From assembly GCF_004168285.1 (NCBI RefSeq), contig NZ_SEWF01000050.1, forward strand, positions 1-37,714: DNA of 37,714 bases. Direction: 5' to 3'. Of the stretch, positions 8,594-17,969 are shown one piece after another. The position numbers were made by a program, and so were the translations under genes. The notes beneath the pieces were generated by a model. It was not told the DNA's origin. It saw only the letters and a list, made by a program, of their open reading frames with translations, and made no database searches. This stretch comes from Emticicia agri. Its GTDB lineage: Bacteria; Bacteroidota; Bacteroidia; Cytophagales; Spirosomataceae. Each line of letters opens with the position of its first letter. Position 1 is the stretch's first letter.

Positions 8594-9658
8594 ATGAAAT
8601 TTCTAAACAGAAAAGGAGCATTATTAAAGACTGTACTTTGTTTTTCTCTCGTACTGATGATTGCCGGAGAAAATTTTGCGCAAAATGGTATGTTCAGTAA
8701 GAAAAACAAAGTCTACCGTTATTCTTACATAAGCATTGGAGGAGGGTCGTCTCATTATTTTGGTGATTTATCACCTTACAGTACTTTTTATTATGCTTTA
8801 TATACCAATGTTCGTTGGAATGGTACTATTAACTATACACGTCAGCTTTCACCACAGTTCGGAGCCCGTTTTGCCTTTACCTATGCCCGCATTTTAGGAG
8901 ACGATTTTACGTATTCACAAAGAAATTTAGAGAAATTTCATAGCTATTATTTAAGAAACCTGCATTTCCGGAATGATATAAAAGAATTTACTATTTCAGG
9001 GGTATTCAATCTTTTACCGCAATATGGTAAGGGTCAGCAAGGCAGAAGTAAATTTATGCCTTACGGTGTTTTAGGTATTGGTTTTTATGGCCATAATCCT
9101 ATGGCAAGAGGGCCTGTAAATACCGCAAACGGTGGCGTAGAATTATCAGACTGGTTGCCTTTAAAAGAATATAAAACATCAGGGCAGGATTTAGACCCCA
9201 CCCGTCCTAAATCATATTCTCTGGTACAGATGGTATTTCCGGTTGCTTTAGGAGTAAGAATGAAGATTAATGAAAAAATAGATTTACATTTTGAGGGAGG
9301 ATTAAGAGTAACCCCATTTGATTATATAGATGATGTAGGCGGAACTACCTATGTTAATCCGGCTTTATTAAATTCGGCAGAAGCCAAAGCTTTTGCTAAC
9401 CGTGCCGGCGAAGATTATTCTGGCAGAACAGGTAAAGACAGAATACCGGTATTTGCACAGGTTATTACAAGCCCGCCTTACAATGTTGCTGCCGGAAACC
9501 CAACCCCAAGTTCATTGGGTGAAAGTTATGTTGGCTATAGCCCAACAGCAACAAACCCTACTATCAGAGGTAGTTCGAGATGGGATAGCTATTTTCTGAC
9601 ACAAATTACTATCAGTTATATTATTGGTAGTACAGTTAAATGTCCGCCAATCAAATAA
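8594..9658 (+). CDS. DUF6089-type outer-membrane beta-barrel protein
   Basis: An N-terminal signal (KTVLCFSLVLMIAGENFAQ) is followed by alternating aromatic/polar strands such as YSYISIGGGSSHYFGDL, FGARFAFTYARILGDD and FTISGVFNLLPQYG, which suggest a small outer-membrane barrel. I place the start at ATG 8594 because the signal peptide begins there; an in-frame TTG lies at 8582. About 354 residues. The C-terminus ends YIIGSTVKCPPIK, matching the end of the next gene's product (YLFYKVHCPPNRR), so the two are probably paralogues. The position between nadK and uppS is conserved in Bacteroidota. The exact role in the envelope is unknown. Confidence 0.75.
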   Translation: MKFLNRKGALLKTVLCFSLVLMIAGENFAQNGMFSKKNKVYRYSYISIGGGSSHYFGDLSPYSTFYYALYTNVRWNGTINYTRQLSPQFGARFAFTYARILGDDFTYSQRNLEKFHSYYLRNLHFRNDIKEFTISGVFNLLPQYGKGQQGRSKFMPYGVLGIGFYGHNPMARGPVNTANGGVELSDWLPLKEYKTSGQDLDPTRPKSYSLVQMVFPVALGVRMKINEKIDLHFEGGLRVTPFDYIDDVGGTTYVNPALLNSAEAKAFANRAGEDYSGRTGKDRIPVFAQVITSPPYNVAAGNPTPSSLGESYVGYSPTATNPTIRGSSRWDSYFLTQITISYIIGSTVKCPPIK

Positions 9659-9705
9659 TAAAAAACATAAACCTGATTATTTCATAGCTTAAGCTGACTG
9701 TATCT

Positions 9706-10491
9706 GTGAAAAAAAACCTTTTTCTGCTTTTACTTCTTGGAACATTACCTAAACTGCAAGCCCAGATGTGGGAGGTAGGCGCTGGCGTAGGTGGAATGAA
9801 TTATAAAGGCGACGTACTCTATAAATTTAAACCTTTTGTAGTGGGGCCGGGGGCCAATATCTTTGCCAGAATGAACTACAGCCGTTCGCTTTCTATCAAA
9901 GCAAACGCATTGATTGGCAAAATACATGGAAGCGATGACGCCATAAAAGACCCATTTCATAGAATAAGGGGGTTTAGTTTTAATGCCAATATTATGGAAG
10001 CAGGGGGGCAAATAGAATATAATTTCATGAATTTCAGAACCAGTGCTTCTCGTATAGTTAATAACTGGACGCCCTATGTATTTGGCGGAGGTGCTATAAC
10101 CATGCGGACTACTAACTATACCATAAAGAATCTGATAGACCAAGGGGGTGGGGTATATATTTATAATGGAACTACAACCGGTAGTAGTAATACCCGTATC
10201 AACTCGTGGATTTTAGGACTGGGTTTTAAAAAAGAATTAAATGCCCGATGGAACTGGGGAGTAGAGTTTGGTACCCGATGGATTAATGATGATTTCTTAG
10301 ATGGTTTTGGGTATTACAAAGATGGTACTTATGACAGAGACGACGTTGCGCCTGCTATTATCACAGACTTTGTATTGCTTAACCGTAAAAGGGGTGTGCC
10401 TGGTACCCGGGCAAAAGACATGTATTACTACACCAATTTCTCAATCAGTTATTTATTCTACAAAGTGCATTGCCCACCTAACCGAAGATAA
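9706..10491 (+). CDS. DUF6089-type outer-membrane beta-barrel protein, second copy
   Basis: 261 residues starting at GTG 9706, which gives a good signal peptide (KKNLFLLLLLGTLPKLQAQ). Glycine- and aromatic-rich strands follow: VGAGVGGMNYKGDV, PYVFGGGAITM, WILGLGFKKELN and WGVEFGTRWINDD. The end, NFSISYLFYKVHCPP, resembles that of the preceding gene. It is shorter than its neighbour because that protein has extra loops. It lies 47 bp after that gene in the same unit. Function is not established; context points to outer-membrane assembly or surface structure. Confidence 0.75.
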   Translation: MKKNLFLLLLLGTLPKLQAQMWEVGAGVGGMNYKGDVLYKFKPFVVGPGANIFARMNYSRSLSIKANALIGKIHGSDDAIKDPFHRIRGFSFNANIMEAGGQIEYNFMNFRTSASRIVNNWTPYVFGGGAITMRTTNYTIKNLIDQGGGVYIYNGTTTGSSNTRINSWILGLGFKKELNARWNWGVEFGTRWINDDFLDGFGYYKDGTYDRDDVAPAIITDFVLLNRKRGVPGTRAKDMYYYTNFSISYLFYKVHCPPNRR

Positions 10492-10599
10492 TTAATCCGT
10501 TTTAGGCTTTGATACGAAAGAATCTGCTGTTTTTTGTTAAAAAATATTAACAAAAGTCTACAAATCTGTAAAAACTTATCAAACAAAGTTCTTTTTTCC

Positions 10600-10607
10600 T
10601 AACTTTG
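10600..10607 (+). promoter_or_regulatory. Candidate -7 box upstream of uppS
   Basis: TAACTTTG is a full TAnnTTTG match in the 181 bp gap between the second DUF6089-type gene and uppS. The -33 TTTG is not clear. It would give uppS and bamA a promoter of their own inside the cluster. Confidence 0.4.
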
Positions 10608-10672
10608 CAATCCTTTTTATTATTCAGTAGTATTGCTGGCTGATAATTCATCAATTGATAATTGTTTTTTAC

Positions 10673-11422
10673 GTGAAAGAAAACATTAATTTAAGCAATT
10701 TACCCAAACATATAGCCGTTATAATGGATGGTAATGGACGCTGGGCTAAAAAACAGGGTGCCATGCGTATATTCGGACATCATCATGGTATTAAGTCCGT
10801 AAAAGATACCGTTGAGGGTTGTGTGGAACTGGGTGTAAAATACCTGACACTTTACACGTTTTCAACTGAAAACTGGAACCGCCCAAAGCTCGAAGTAGAA
10901 GGTATCATGCAGTTGCTTATTAAAACAATTGGTGAAGAAGTGCCGGATCTGAATAAGAATAATGTTCGGTTAAAAGCTATTGGTGACATAGAATCGCTAC
11001 CCAAATCTGCACGAAAAAAATTACTTGATTCTATCGAATTAACAAAAACTAATACAGGCCTCACTTTAACCCTGGCACTGAGTTATAGTGGTAAATGGGA
11101 AATTGTAGAAGTAACCAAAAAAATTGCTCAACAAGTAAAATCAGGGGCATTAGCCATTGAAAATATTACAGAAGAGGTATTCTCTTCGTTTTTAGCTACA
11201 GGAGAAGCACCGGATGTGGATTTAATGATTCGTACAGGTGGCGACCATCGCATAAGTAATTATCTTCTCTGGCAGTTGGCTTATGCAGAATTGTATTTTA
11301 TGGACGATTTGTATTGGCCTGAATTCCGCCGGCAACATTTATTTGAGGCTATCTATGAGTACCAGCAGCGTGAAAGACGCTTCGGAAAAACAAGTGAGCA
11401 ATTACCTTCTGTAAAGGTATAA
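10673..11422 (+). CDS. uppS: Undecaprenyl diphosphate synthase (cis-prenyltransferase)
   Basis: Condenses isopentenyl units onto farnesyl diphosphate to make the C55 lipid carrier for peptidoglycan and O-antigen, at the inner face of the inner membrane. The catalytic Asp motif IMDGNGRWAKK is near the N-terminus. LTLYTFSTENWNRP, DLMIRTGGDHRISNYLLWQ, AYAELYF and the final WPEFRR region are all present. I chose GTG 10673 because the protein then begins KENINLSNLPKHIAVIMDGNG as in relatives; an in-frame TTG at 10655 would add six residues. It ends 5 bp before bamA, so the two are co-transcribed. Confidence 0.93.
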   Translation: MKENINLSNLPKHIAVIMDGNGRWAKKQGAMRIFGHHHGIKSVKDTVEGCVELGVKYLTLYTFSTENWNRPKLEVEGIMQLLIKTIGEEVPDLNKNNVRLKAIGDIESLPKSARKKLLDSIELTKTNTGLTLTLALSYSGKWEIVEVTKKIAQQVKSGALAIENITEEVFSSFLATGEAPDVDLMIRTGGDHRISNYLLWQLAYAELYFMDDLYWPEFRRQHLFEAIYEYQQRERRFGKTSEQLPSVKV

Positions 11423-11427
11423 TATAT

Positions 11428-14094
11428 ATGATAATGATTTTTACAAGTAAAAAGTACCAGTTTAACCAATCTCTACCCGGGATAAACATTACTACAATCA
11501 AGAAAGGTCTCCTTTTTATTGCACTTCTATTTTCTTCAACAGGAATATTTGCTCAGTTAAGGATTGGTGTGGGAGCCCGGGCTGACCAGGCCAGAGACAA
11601 TGGAGTTTCTTACGAAAGACCACAGGAATATACCATCTCTAAAATTACCGTTAGTGGTATCAGGTTTCTTGACCCGAATACGCTTATTTCTGTTTCAGGA
11701 TTGAGTGTCAATGATAAAATCCTGATTCCCGGCGAAAGAATCAGTACCGCCATACGCCGTTTGATGGAGCAGGGAATTATTGAAGACGTAGCTATTAACA
11801 TTACCAAAATAGATGGAGATAAGGTAGAATTAGACCTGAATCTTCGCGAACGCCCTCGCCTCAATAAATTTACTTTTAAAGGTTTGCGTAAAGGTGAAAT
11901 TGAAACCGTAACCGAAAAAGTAAAAGGAAACAAGGGTAAGGTAATTACTGATGCCTTGATTAAAAATATTCAACTGACTATCAAGAAGATATATGTTGAT
12001 AAAGGTTTTTTGAATACCAATGTACAAATCAAGCAGGTAATAGATACTATTCGTGCCAATAATGCGGCACTTATCATTAATGTTGATAAGAAAAAGAAAG
12101 TAAAGATTGATGATATTCAATTGATTGGGGTAGAGGAATTGCCTGACTGGAAAGTGCTGGCAAAGTTGAAAAGTACTAAAATCAAAGCACCATTAAGAAT
12201 CTTTACGCCTTCCAAATTTATCCCGAAGAAATTTGAAGAAGACAAAGAGAAACTGGTTGAATACTATAACAAAAAAGGTTACCGTGATGCACAGGTTACG
12301 TCTGACTCTACTTTCTCGACAGACGGTAATAATCTGAAAATAATATTAAATATCAACGAGGGTCAAAAATTCTATTACCGTAATATTACCTGGACAGGCA
12401 ACTATCTGCGTAAAACAGAAGACTTACAAAGAATATTAGCCATAGAAAAAGGCGATGTTTATAACCCGGAAGAACTGAACAAAAGAATCAATGGTATTCC
12501 GCAAGGAGACGTGAGCTCGGCTTATATGGATGATGGCTACCTGTTTTTTAGCTGTACACCTGTTGAGGTAGCGGTTGAAGGGGATTCTATTGATATTGAA
12601 ATGCGTATTATAGAAGGCAAACAGGCTACTATTAACCGCATTATATTAAATGGAAATACCAAAACCAGCGACCATGTAGTAATGAGAGAGCTTCTGACTC
12701 GTCCGGGGCAGAAGTTTAGTAAGACCGAGTTGATAGAGTCGCAACAGATATTGGCGAGAATGAATTACTTTGACCCACAGAAAATAGAGCCAAAGCCTAT
12801 TCCGCAAGCTGATGGTACGGTAGATATTGAGTATAATGTAGAAGAAAAACCAAGCGATAATATTGAGTTATCAGGTGGCTGGGGTGGTTTACAGGGCTTT
12901 GTAGGTACTTTTGGGGTTATTTTCAATAACTTTTCTGCCAAAAATATTACCAATCTTTCTAAGTGGCGTCCACTACCTGCCGGAGATGGTCAGAAATTAG
13001 CTTTACGTTTGCAAGCCAGTGGTAGATTCTATCAGACCTATTCTGTTTCATTTACAGAGCCTTGGCTGGGTGGTAAAAAACCTAATTCGTTTACTGTGAG
13101 TATTTTCCATACTTCTTCTGATAACAGAGCTTACCAGAGAGCATTGGAAAGACAATATGGTAACAATCCGGCTTTGCTTGCCATGTATGGTGCAACCAGT
13201 AGTATGTATAACGGGTATTTCAAGAATACAGGGGCATCAGTAACGTATGGTAAACGCTTAAACTGGCCTGATAGAAACTTCAGCTTTAATGCCTCATTGT
13301 CTTACCAAAGATATAATGTAGATAACAGTTACTTCATTCCGGGATTTCAGAAAGGGATAGCCAATGACCTATCGTTAATTACCTCAATTTCGAGATATTA
13401 TTTAGATAATCCGCAATTTACCCGTTCAGGTTCTCAGTTTACTTTAACAGCCACCTTTAATCCTCCTTACTCTGTTTTAAGAGGAACACCTGCGGCTGAT
13501 AAATTCAAATGGATTGAAGGACATAAGTGGATGTTTGACGGAGACTGGTACACACCATTGGTTGGTAAATTTGTATTACATGCGAAAGCAAACTTAGGAT
13601 TCCTTGGTAAATATAGCGGTAGTTCAGAATACAGTCCGTTTGGTCGCTTTATCTTAGGGGGTGCCGGATTAGGTATGCAGAATGCCATGAACGTGGGTGC
13701 TGACCTGATTGGTTTGCGTGGTTATGAAGAAGGGGTAGTACACGAATTATCGATGGATGAAGCTGAAAGACTAAGAAAAGGGGAAATTACATTGAGCCGT
13801 CTGGGTGGTTTAGCCTATAGTAAATATACTGCCGAAATCCGTTATCCGGTATCGCTGAACCCACAAGCAACAATCTTCCTTCAGGTATTTGCCGAAGCGG
13901 GTAATAGCTGGGGTAGCTATAAAGACATTAATCCTTTTAAACTACGCCGTACAGCGGGTGTAGGAGCAAGAATTTTCATGCCTGCTTTTGGTTTGTTAGG
14001 TCTTGACTTCGGACAGGGCTTCGACCCTATTCCGGGTATCCCGAATCGTGGTCTGAAATCATTTACTTTCAGTATAGGTCAGCAAATCAGATAA
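11428..14094 (+). CDS. bamA: Outer-membrane protein assembly factor BamA
   Basis: Central insertase of the BAM complex, folding beta-barrel proteins into the outer membrane. 888 residues. A hydrophobic signal (KKGLLFIALLFSSTGIFAQ) lies around 25–43, after an unusually long N-terminal lead. Several POTRA domains span roughly residues 65–440 (starts such as YTISKITVSGIRFLD, KFTFKGLRKGE and INRIILNGNTKTSD). The C-terminal Omp85 barrel covers about 470–888, with the loop-6 signature GLRGY at 762–766 and the closing strand ending SIGQQIR. It follows uppS by 5 bp and precedes two periplasmic chaperone genes, a conserved and functionally coherent arrangement. Confidence 0.95.
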   Translation: MIMIFTSKKYQFNQSLPGINITTIKKGLLFIALLFSSTGIFAQLRIGVGARADQARDNGVSYERPQEYTISKITVSGIRFLDPNTLISVSGLSVNDKILIPGERISTAIRRLMEQGIIEDVAINITKIDGDKVELDLNLRERPRLNKFTFKGLRKGEIETVTEKVKGNKGKVITDALIKNIQLTIKKIYVDKGFLNTNVQIKQVIDTIRANNAALIINVDKKKKVKIDDIQLIGVEELPDWKVLAKLKSTKIKAPLRIFTPSKFIPKKFEEDKEKLVEYYNKKGYRDAQVTSDSTFSTDGNNLKIILNINEGQKFYYRNITWTGNYLRKTEDLQRILAIEKGDVYNPEELNKRINGIPQGDVSSAYMDDGYLFFSCTPVEVAVEGDSIDIEMRIIEGKQATINRIILNGNTKTSDHVVMRELLTRPGQKFSKTELIESQQILARMNYFDPQKIEPKPIPQADGTVDIEYNVEEKPSDNIELSGGWGGLQGFVGTFGVIFNNFSAKNITNLSKWRPLPAGDGQKLALRLQASGRFYQTYSVSFTEPWLGGKKPNSFTVSIFHTSSDNRAYQRALERQYGNNPALLAMYGATSSMYNGYFKNTGASVTYGKRLNWPDRNFSFNASLSYQRYNVDNSYFIPGFQKGIANDLSLITSISRYYLDNPQFTRSGSQFTLTATFNPPYSVLRGTPAADKFKWIEGHKWMFDGDWYTPLVGKFVLHAKANLGFLGKYSGSSEYSPFGRFILGGAGLGMQNAMNVGADLIGLRGYEEGVVHELSMDEAERLRKGEITLSRLGGLAYSKYTAEIRYPVSLNPQATIFLQVFAEAGNSWGSYKDINPFKLRRTAGVGARIFMPAFGLLGLDFGQGFDPIPGIPNRGLKSFTFSIGQQIR

Positions 14095-14236
14095 AAGGAT
14101 TTTGTTAAATTCTGTTAATAAGATACAAGCTTTGCTTTGCCAGCGTTAATAAGGCAATTAAGTGTCTGAAATGTCGTTAGTAATTGACCATAGAATAAAT
14201 TATTAACCTATATTATCCATTCGTAATTATTTTTGA

Positions 14237-14794
14237 ATGAAAAAGACAATAATTTTGCTATTTTTGGCACTCTTTTCTGTACAGTCTTTTGCACAAAAGT
14301 TTGGGTACATTGATTCTGAGTTCATTACAAGCAAGATGCCGGAGTACAAAAAAGCCCAGGAGGATATGGAAAAATATTCGGAAAAATGGGTGCAGGATAT
14401 TCAGACCAGATACACAGAATTAGAAAAAATGCGTCAGCAATATCAACAGGAAGAGATTTTATTGACTGCTGAAATGAAGCGCGAACGGCTGAAAGCATTA
14501 GAAGATAAGGAAAAAGAGGTAAAGGAACTGAACAACAAGGTTTTTGGCATGAATGGCTTATTGTTTGCCAAGAAAAAGGAAATAATGAAGCCGATTATGG
14601 ACGATATTTTCAAAGCCTGTTCAAAAGTTGCCCGCCAGAAACAATTAATGTTTATTTTTGACAAAGCAGCAGATATAAGCATGATTTACACAGATCCTCG
14701 CCATGATTATACCGATTATGTGATGGAGTCGTTAGGAATTTCGTTAAAGGAAGATAAAACTCAAAATAACCAAGTAACCAAACCAAAAAATTAG
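14237..14794 (+). CDS. Skp/OmpH-family periplasmic chaperone, first copy
   Basis: 185 residues with signal peptide KKTIILLFLALFSVQSFAQ, then the Skp start KFGYIDSEFITSKMPEYKKA. A long charged helical region (about 45–115, rich in K/E/Q) forms the coiled-coil arms. A conserved C-terminal stretch is QLMFIFDKAADISMIYTDPRHDYTD. It would carry unfolded outer-membrane proteins to BamA. The 142 bp gap from bamA may hold a separate promoter. The second copy begins 7 bp after its stop. Confidence 0.9.
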   Translation: MKKTIILLFLALFSVQSFAQKFGYIDSEFITSKMPEYKKAQEDMEKYSEKWVQDIQTRYTELEKMRQQYQQEEILLTAEMKRERLKALEDKEKEVKELNNKVFGMNGLLFAKKKEIMKPIMDDIFKACSKVARQKQLMFIFDKAADISMIYTDPRHDYTDYVMESLGISLKEDKTQNNQVTKPKN

Positions 14795-14801
14795 TAACAA
14801 A

Positions 14802-15395
14802 ATGAAAACAAAGTTTTTTGCCTCTTTAATTGCGGCTATAATGTTTGTCGGTATTACTGCGAATGCTCAACAAAAAATCGGATATACCAATGTTGATTTC
14901 ATTCTTAACAGCTTACCAGACGCTAAAGATATAGAAACCAAATTGAAAACTGAGAAAGCACAATATGATAAATTGTTGCAGGATAAAGTGGCCGATTTTC
15001 AGAAAAAGTATGAAGATTATCAAAAAAATGCGGCTACTATGTCTCCGGTAATCAAAGCTGACCGTGAAAAAGAATTACAAAACCAGAACAATGCTATTCA
15101 GGAATTCCAACAAAATTCTGAAGGTGCATTGCAACAAAAACAACAACAATTGTTGGCTCCGGTATTAGACAAAATCGACAAAACTATCAAAGATGTAGCT
15201 AAGGAAAATGGTTACACTTATGTTTTCAATACCGATGCGGGTCCTGGTACTACACCAATTTTGTTAGTTGCTCCAGATGCGGATAACATCTCTGACCTTG
15301 TATTCAAGAAATTAGGTGTAACTCCTCCGGCTAAAACAGCTGCAACAACAAACACGCCTGCTACTACACCAGCAGCCACTCCAAAGAAAAACTAA
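14802..15395 (+). CDS. Skp/OmpH-family periplasmic chaperone, second copy
   Basis: 197 residues with signal KTKFFASLIAAIMFVGITANAQ and the Skp opening KIGYTNVDFILNSLPDAKD. Coiled-coil region about 40–125 is rich in K/Q. The C-terminus carries a low-complexity Thr/Ala/Pro tail (PAKTAATTNTPATTPAATP) that its neighbour lacks. It ends the envelope cluster. Many Bacteroidota have glutamate racemase (murI) next; here a terminator and an opposite-strand gene follow instead. Confidence 0.9.
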   Translation: MKTKFFASLIAAIMFVGITANAQQKIGYTNVDFILNSLPDAKDIETKLKTEKAQYDKLLQDKVADFQKKYEDYQKNAATMSPVIKADREKELQNQNNAIQEFQQNSEGALQQKQQQLLAPVLDKIDKTIKDVAKENGYTYVFNTDAGPGTTPILLVAPDADNISDLVFKKLGVTPPAKTAATTNTPATTPAATPKKN

Positions 15396-15415
15396 TTAAG
15401 TTTTTTTATATAAAG

Positions 15416-15446
15416 AAAGCCGCAGAATAATAAGTTCTGCGGCTTT
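15416..15446. terminator. Strong bidirectional terminator hairpin
   Basis: Perfect 12 bp stem AAAGCCGCAGAA / TTCTGCGGCTTT (15416–15427, 15435–15446), 7-nt loop, A/T tracts on both sides. It ends the Skp unit on the plus strand and the thioredoxin-fold gene on the minus strand. Confidence 0.85.
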
Positions 15447-15470
15447 TATCATTTGTAAGACTGGTCAAGT

Positions 15471-16703
15471 CTATTTCAGTTCAGCGGCTAATTTATTAAT
15501 ACCATTTCCAATATTTTCTACTATCTTTTTGCCGTTAGTGTCTGTAGCTTTAGCCTTTGCACTGGCCAGGCTGGTTTTAGCTAAGGCTATTTCCTGTTTT
15601 GCTTTGGCGGTATCTCCAGCTTTTTTATACAATCGTGCCGACTCATACCTTGCATTGGCTATATCAAGAGGTTCTTTTAGTTGTGGCAAAGCCTTATTCA
15701 GCCAGTTACGTACCTGTGATGCCAGTTTGCCATCAGGGAAATTGACATTATAAAAAGTAACATAATATACCAGCATTTGTGGCTGTGAGGTCTGGCTCAC
15801 CATATTCTGAATAAAAGCCATAGCTTTATCTTGTCCCTGCTCACGAATCAAAGCCTGTGCTTCTATCTGCCATGTATTACTGGCTACGTATTGCCCTGCA
15901 CCTATCAGGTTCATGTATTGTTTTAGCTTATTTACCTTTGCCAACGAATATTTACTTGCCTTAGGGCTATAGATAGCCATCTGTACCAACATACCCATAG
16001 CATTGGTTTCATTACCATCGTGTCCTTTAGCTGCTTCGTATTTCTTGGCAGTGGCCAGATTTTTTAGCCAGAATTCAGCAAAGCCATTGTCAACATCCAT
16101 CAGACATTTTTTAGCAATTTCCCAGCTTTCCTGAGAGCTGAGTTTATCTTTAGGATAAACCCCATATAAATCATTAGCTACTTTAATATTGCGGGTAGTA
16201 TCTTGTGTAATACGCAGCAAATAAGCTAAACTTGACAACATACCTACATCTCTGCTGCCTGCCTGATACCTTTTCCATGCTGTACCAGATTGGGTATTAG
16301 GGTCAAGCGCCGCTTTGGCATGATTCACAAAGTCTTTGGGTGTATTAACCGGGTCAGTATGATGCAGAACATTCTGATTTTTATCAAAGTATAAAAACAA
16401 AGGAAAACCGGGTAGATAGATTTTCTTATCGTTCAGAAACTTTACCTGTTTGGCATCGCTCAGGTTTAGTTTATAATTAATAAAATTCTGGTTGTAGAAT
16501 TTTCCGACCTCGGCATTTTTCAGCGTAGGCTCAAGGCTCATGCAAATAGGGCAGTTGGGGTGAAAACACTCAACGAAAACGGGTTTGTTTTCTGCTTTTG
16601 CTTTAGCAAATGCACTTTGTATAGTAGGCTCCCATTTAATACCCTGAGAAAACGTGAGATAGGAAACAAAAATAAACGTAGCAGATAAAAGTGTTTTTTT
16701 CAT
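15471..16703 (-). CDS. Secreted thioredoxin-fold protein with CPIC motif
   Basis: 410 residues with signal peptide MKKTLLSATFIFVSYLTFSQ. The thioredoxin-like domain covers about 25–135 and carries C51-P-I-C54 in FHPNCPICMSLEP, with an extra cysteine at C46, and the cis-Pro region PGFPLFLYFDKN. The remaining 270 residues are helical and repeat-like (ANARYESARLYKKAGDTAKAKQEI resembles TPR), suggesting protein binding. It is probably a periplasmic disulfide reductase or related to DUF255/YyaL-type thioredoxins. It is transcribed alone; the hairpin at 15416–15446 terminates it. Confidence 0.75.
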   Translation of the reverse strand: MKKTLLSATFIFVSYLTFSQGIKWEPTIQSAFAKAKAENKPVFVECFHPNCPICMSLEPTLKNAEVGKFYNQNFINYKLNLSDAKQVKFLNDKKIYLPGFPLFLYFDKNQNVLHHTDPVNTPKDFVNHAKAALDPNTQSGTAWKRYQAGSRDVGMLSSLAYLLRITQDTTRNIKVANDLYGVYPKDKLSSQESWEIAKKCLMDVDNGFAEFWLKNLATAKKYEAAKGHDGNETNAMGMLVQMAIYSPKASKYSLAKVNKLKQYMNLIGAGQYVASNTWQIEAQALIREQGQDKAMAFIQNMVSQTSQPQMLVYYVTFYNVNFPDGKLASQVRNWLNKALPQLKEPLDIANARYESARLYKKAGDTAKAKQEIALAKTSLASAKAKATDTNGKKIVENIGNGINKLAAELK

Positions 16704-16840
16704 TGAAAACAGGCTTGTGTTTGGTATGAATACTGGTGAGTTATTTGCAAAAAACGTTCCATAATCTCATAAATTGCGCTTAATGGATACTTCTCTCTAT
16801 AAACAGCAAAATCTGACGAATGATTGCGGCAAGGTAACTT

Positions 16841-16878
16841 AAAAAAATAGCCATCACCTTATAACAGGATAATGGCTA
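16841..16878 (-). terminator. Rho-independent terminator after the sugar isomerase gene
   Basis: On the minus strand the stem TAGCCAT (16872–16878) / ATGGCTA (16848–16854) is followed by seven T. It lies 21 bp after the isomerase stop and ends the dehydrogenase–isomerase unit. Confidence 0.8.
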
Positions 16879-16899
16879 CACGCATAATCATAGGTTAAA

Positions 16900-17928
16900 T
16901 CAGGCTAACTCTTTTTGTACTTTTTCAAGTAGTTTTTTAGTAGCCATAATACCGTCGGCATTTGATAAATAAGAAGTATCACCTCCCATATCTCTCATCA
17001 ATCCTCCTTCATATTCTACTCCTACATAACCACCTGTCCAGCCTGAAGCTTTGATAATTTTAAATATCTTGATAAAATCGGTATCAATATCATTACCATT
17101 GGCATCAAATTTATGTGTCTTGGCGCTTATACCTTTTGCAAAAGGCATCATTTTTTTTGTGCCTTCATATTTATCATGCTCTTTTACGCATTTGGTAGCC
17201 ATAATGCCTTTTAAATCCATAGTGGCTGGTTTGCTTCTTTCAGCACAGAAATTACCAAAATCAGGCAAAAATCCTTTATTTTTAGCTTTTACCTGTTTCA
17301 TAACACCTACTAACCAGTCAGGGTCTGTTGAGTAGCCGAAGTGGTTTTCTACAATCACATTTAATCCCGATTTAGCGGCATGTTCGCATAGTTTTTCGTA
17401 GCCATCGGCTGCGGCTTTACCTACTTCTTCCATGCTACCTTCTTCACCTTTGCCCGATAAGGCCGACATAGCATCACCTAAGTTGACACGGATAGTTGAG
17501 CAACCGAGGTATTTGGCAGCATCTACCCAAGGATAATGCGCTTCTACAGCCTTCTGACGTTTATCAGCATCTAATGAGGCGATATTGGCACCGTCAACCA
17601 TTATCAGGTGGTTTTTCACGCCTAAATCATCACAACGTTGTTTCAACTCTTTCAGATAGGTCTGGTCTGTATGCTTATTATTGAAAAAGCCTGATACATA
17701 TTCTAATACCGAAATACCGAATTCATTTTTTGCTCTGGCCGGAAAATCCATGTTTTTCATTTTACCTGCATATAATTCAGAGGCAAAAGAGAATTCGGCA
17801 AGCGATATTTCAAAAGTAAATTTTTTAGCAGTTTCTGCGGCAAATACAGATTCGGGTAATAAAGAAGATAAGCCAAGCCCTGCCGTAGCAAGACCTAATT
17901 GGCTAAGAAATTCACGACGGTTATTCAT
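16900..17928 (-). CDS. Tat-exported sugar phosphate isomerase/epimerase-like TIM barrel
   Basis: 342 residues of the AP-endonuclease-2 / xylose-isomerase-like fold. The N-terminus is a twin-arginine signal (NNRREFLSQLGLATAGLGLSS), which predicts export with bound metal. Barrel motifs seen include FGISVLEYVSGFF, STIRVNLGD, NVIVENHFGYSTDPDW (metal Glu and His), FLPDFGNFC and YVGVEYEGG. Substrate is unknown; exported members may act on keto-sugars made by neighbouring dehydrogenases. It starts 41 bp after the stop of the PQQ-type dehydrogenase, so the two form a unit that fits stepwise sugar oxidation in the periplasm. Confidence 0.8.
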   Translation of the reverse strand: MNNRREFLSQLGLATAGLGLSSLLPESVFAAETAKKFTFEISLAEFSFASELYAGKMKNMDFPARAKNEFGISVLEYVSGFFNNKHTDQTYLKELKQRCDDLGVKNHLIMVDGANIASLDADKRQKAVEAHYPWVDAAKYLGCSTIRVNLGDAMSALSGKGEEGSMEEVGKAAADGYEKLCEHAAKSGLNVIVENHFGYSTDPDWLVGVMKQVKAKNKGFLPDFGNFCAERSKPATMDLKGIMATKCVKEHDKYEGTKKMMPFAKGISAKTHKFDANGNDIDTDFIKIFKIIKASGWTGGYVGVEYEGGLMRDMGGDTSYLSNADGIMATKKLLEKVQKELA

Positions 17929-17969
17929 AAGTTTGATATTGAAAGTGAAGAAACAGTTTCTTGAATAGA

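Noticed and set aside
10655-10672. TTG start for uppS
   Set aside because: The added residues (IIVFYV) are not family-like; GTG 10673 gives the usual N-terminus.
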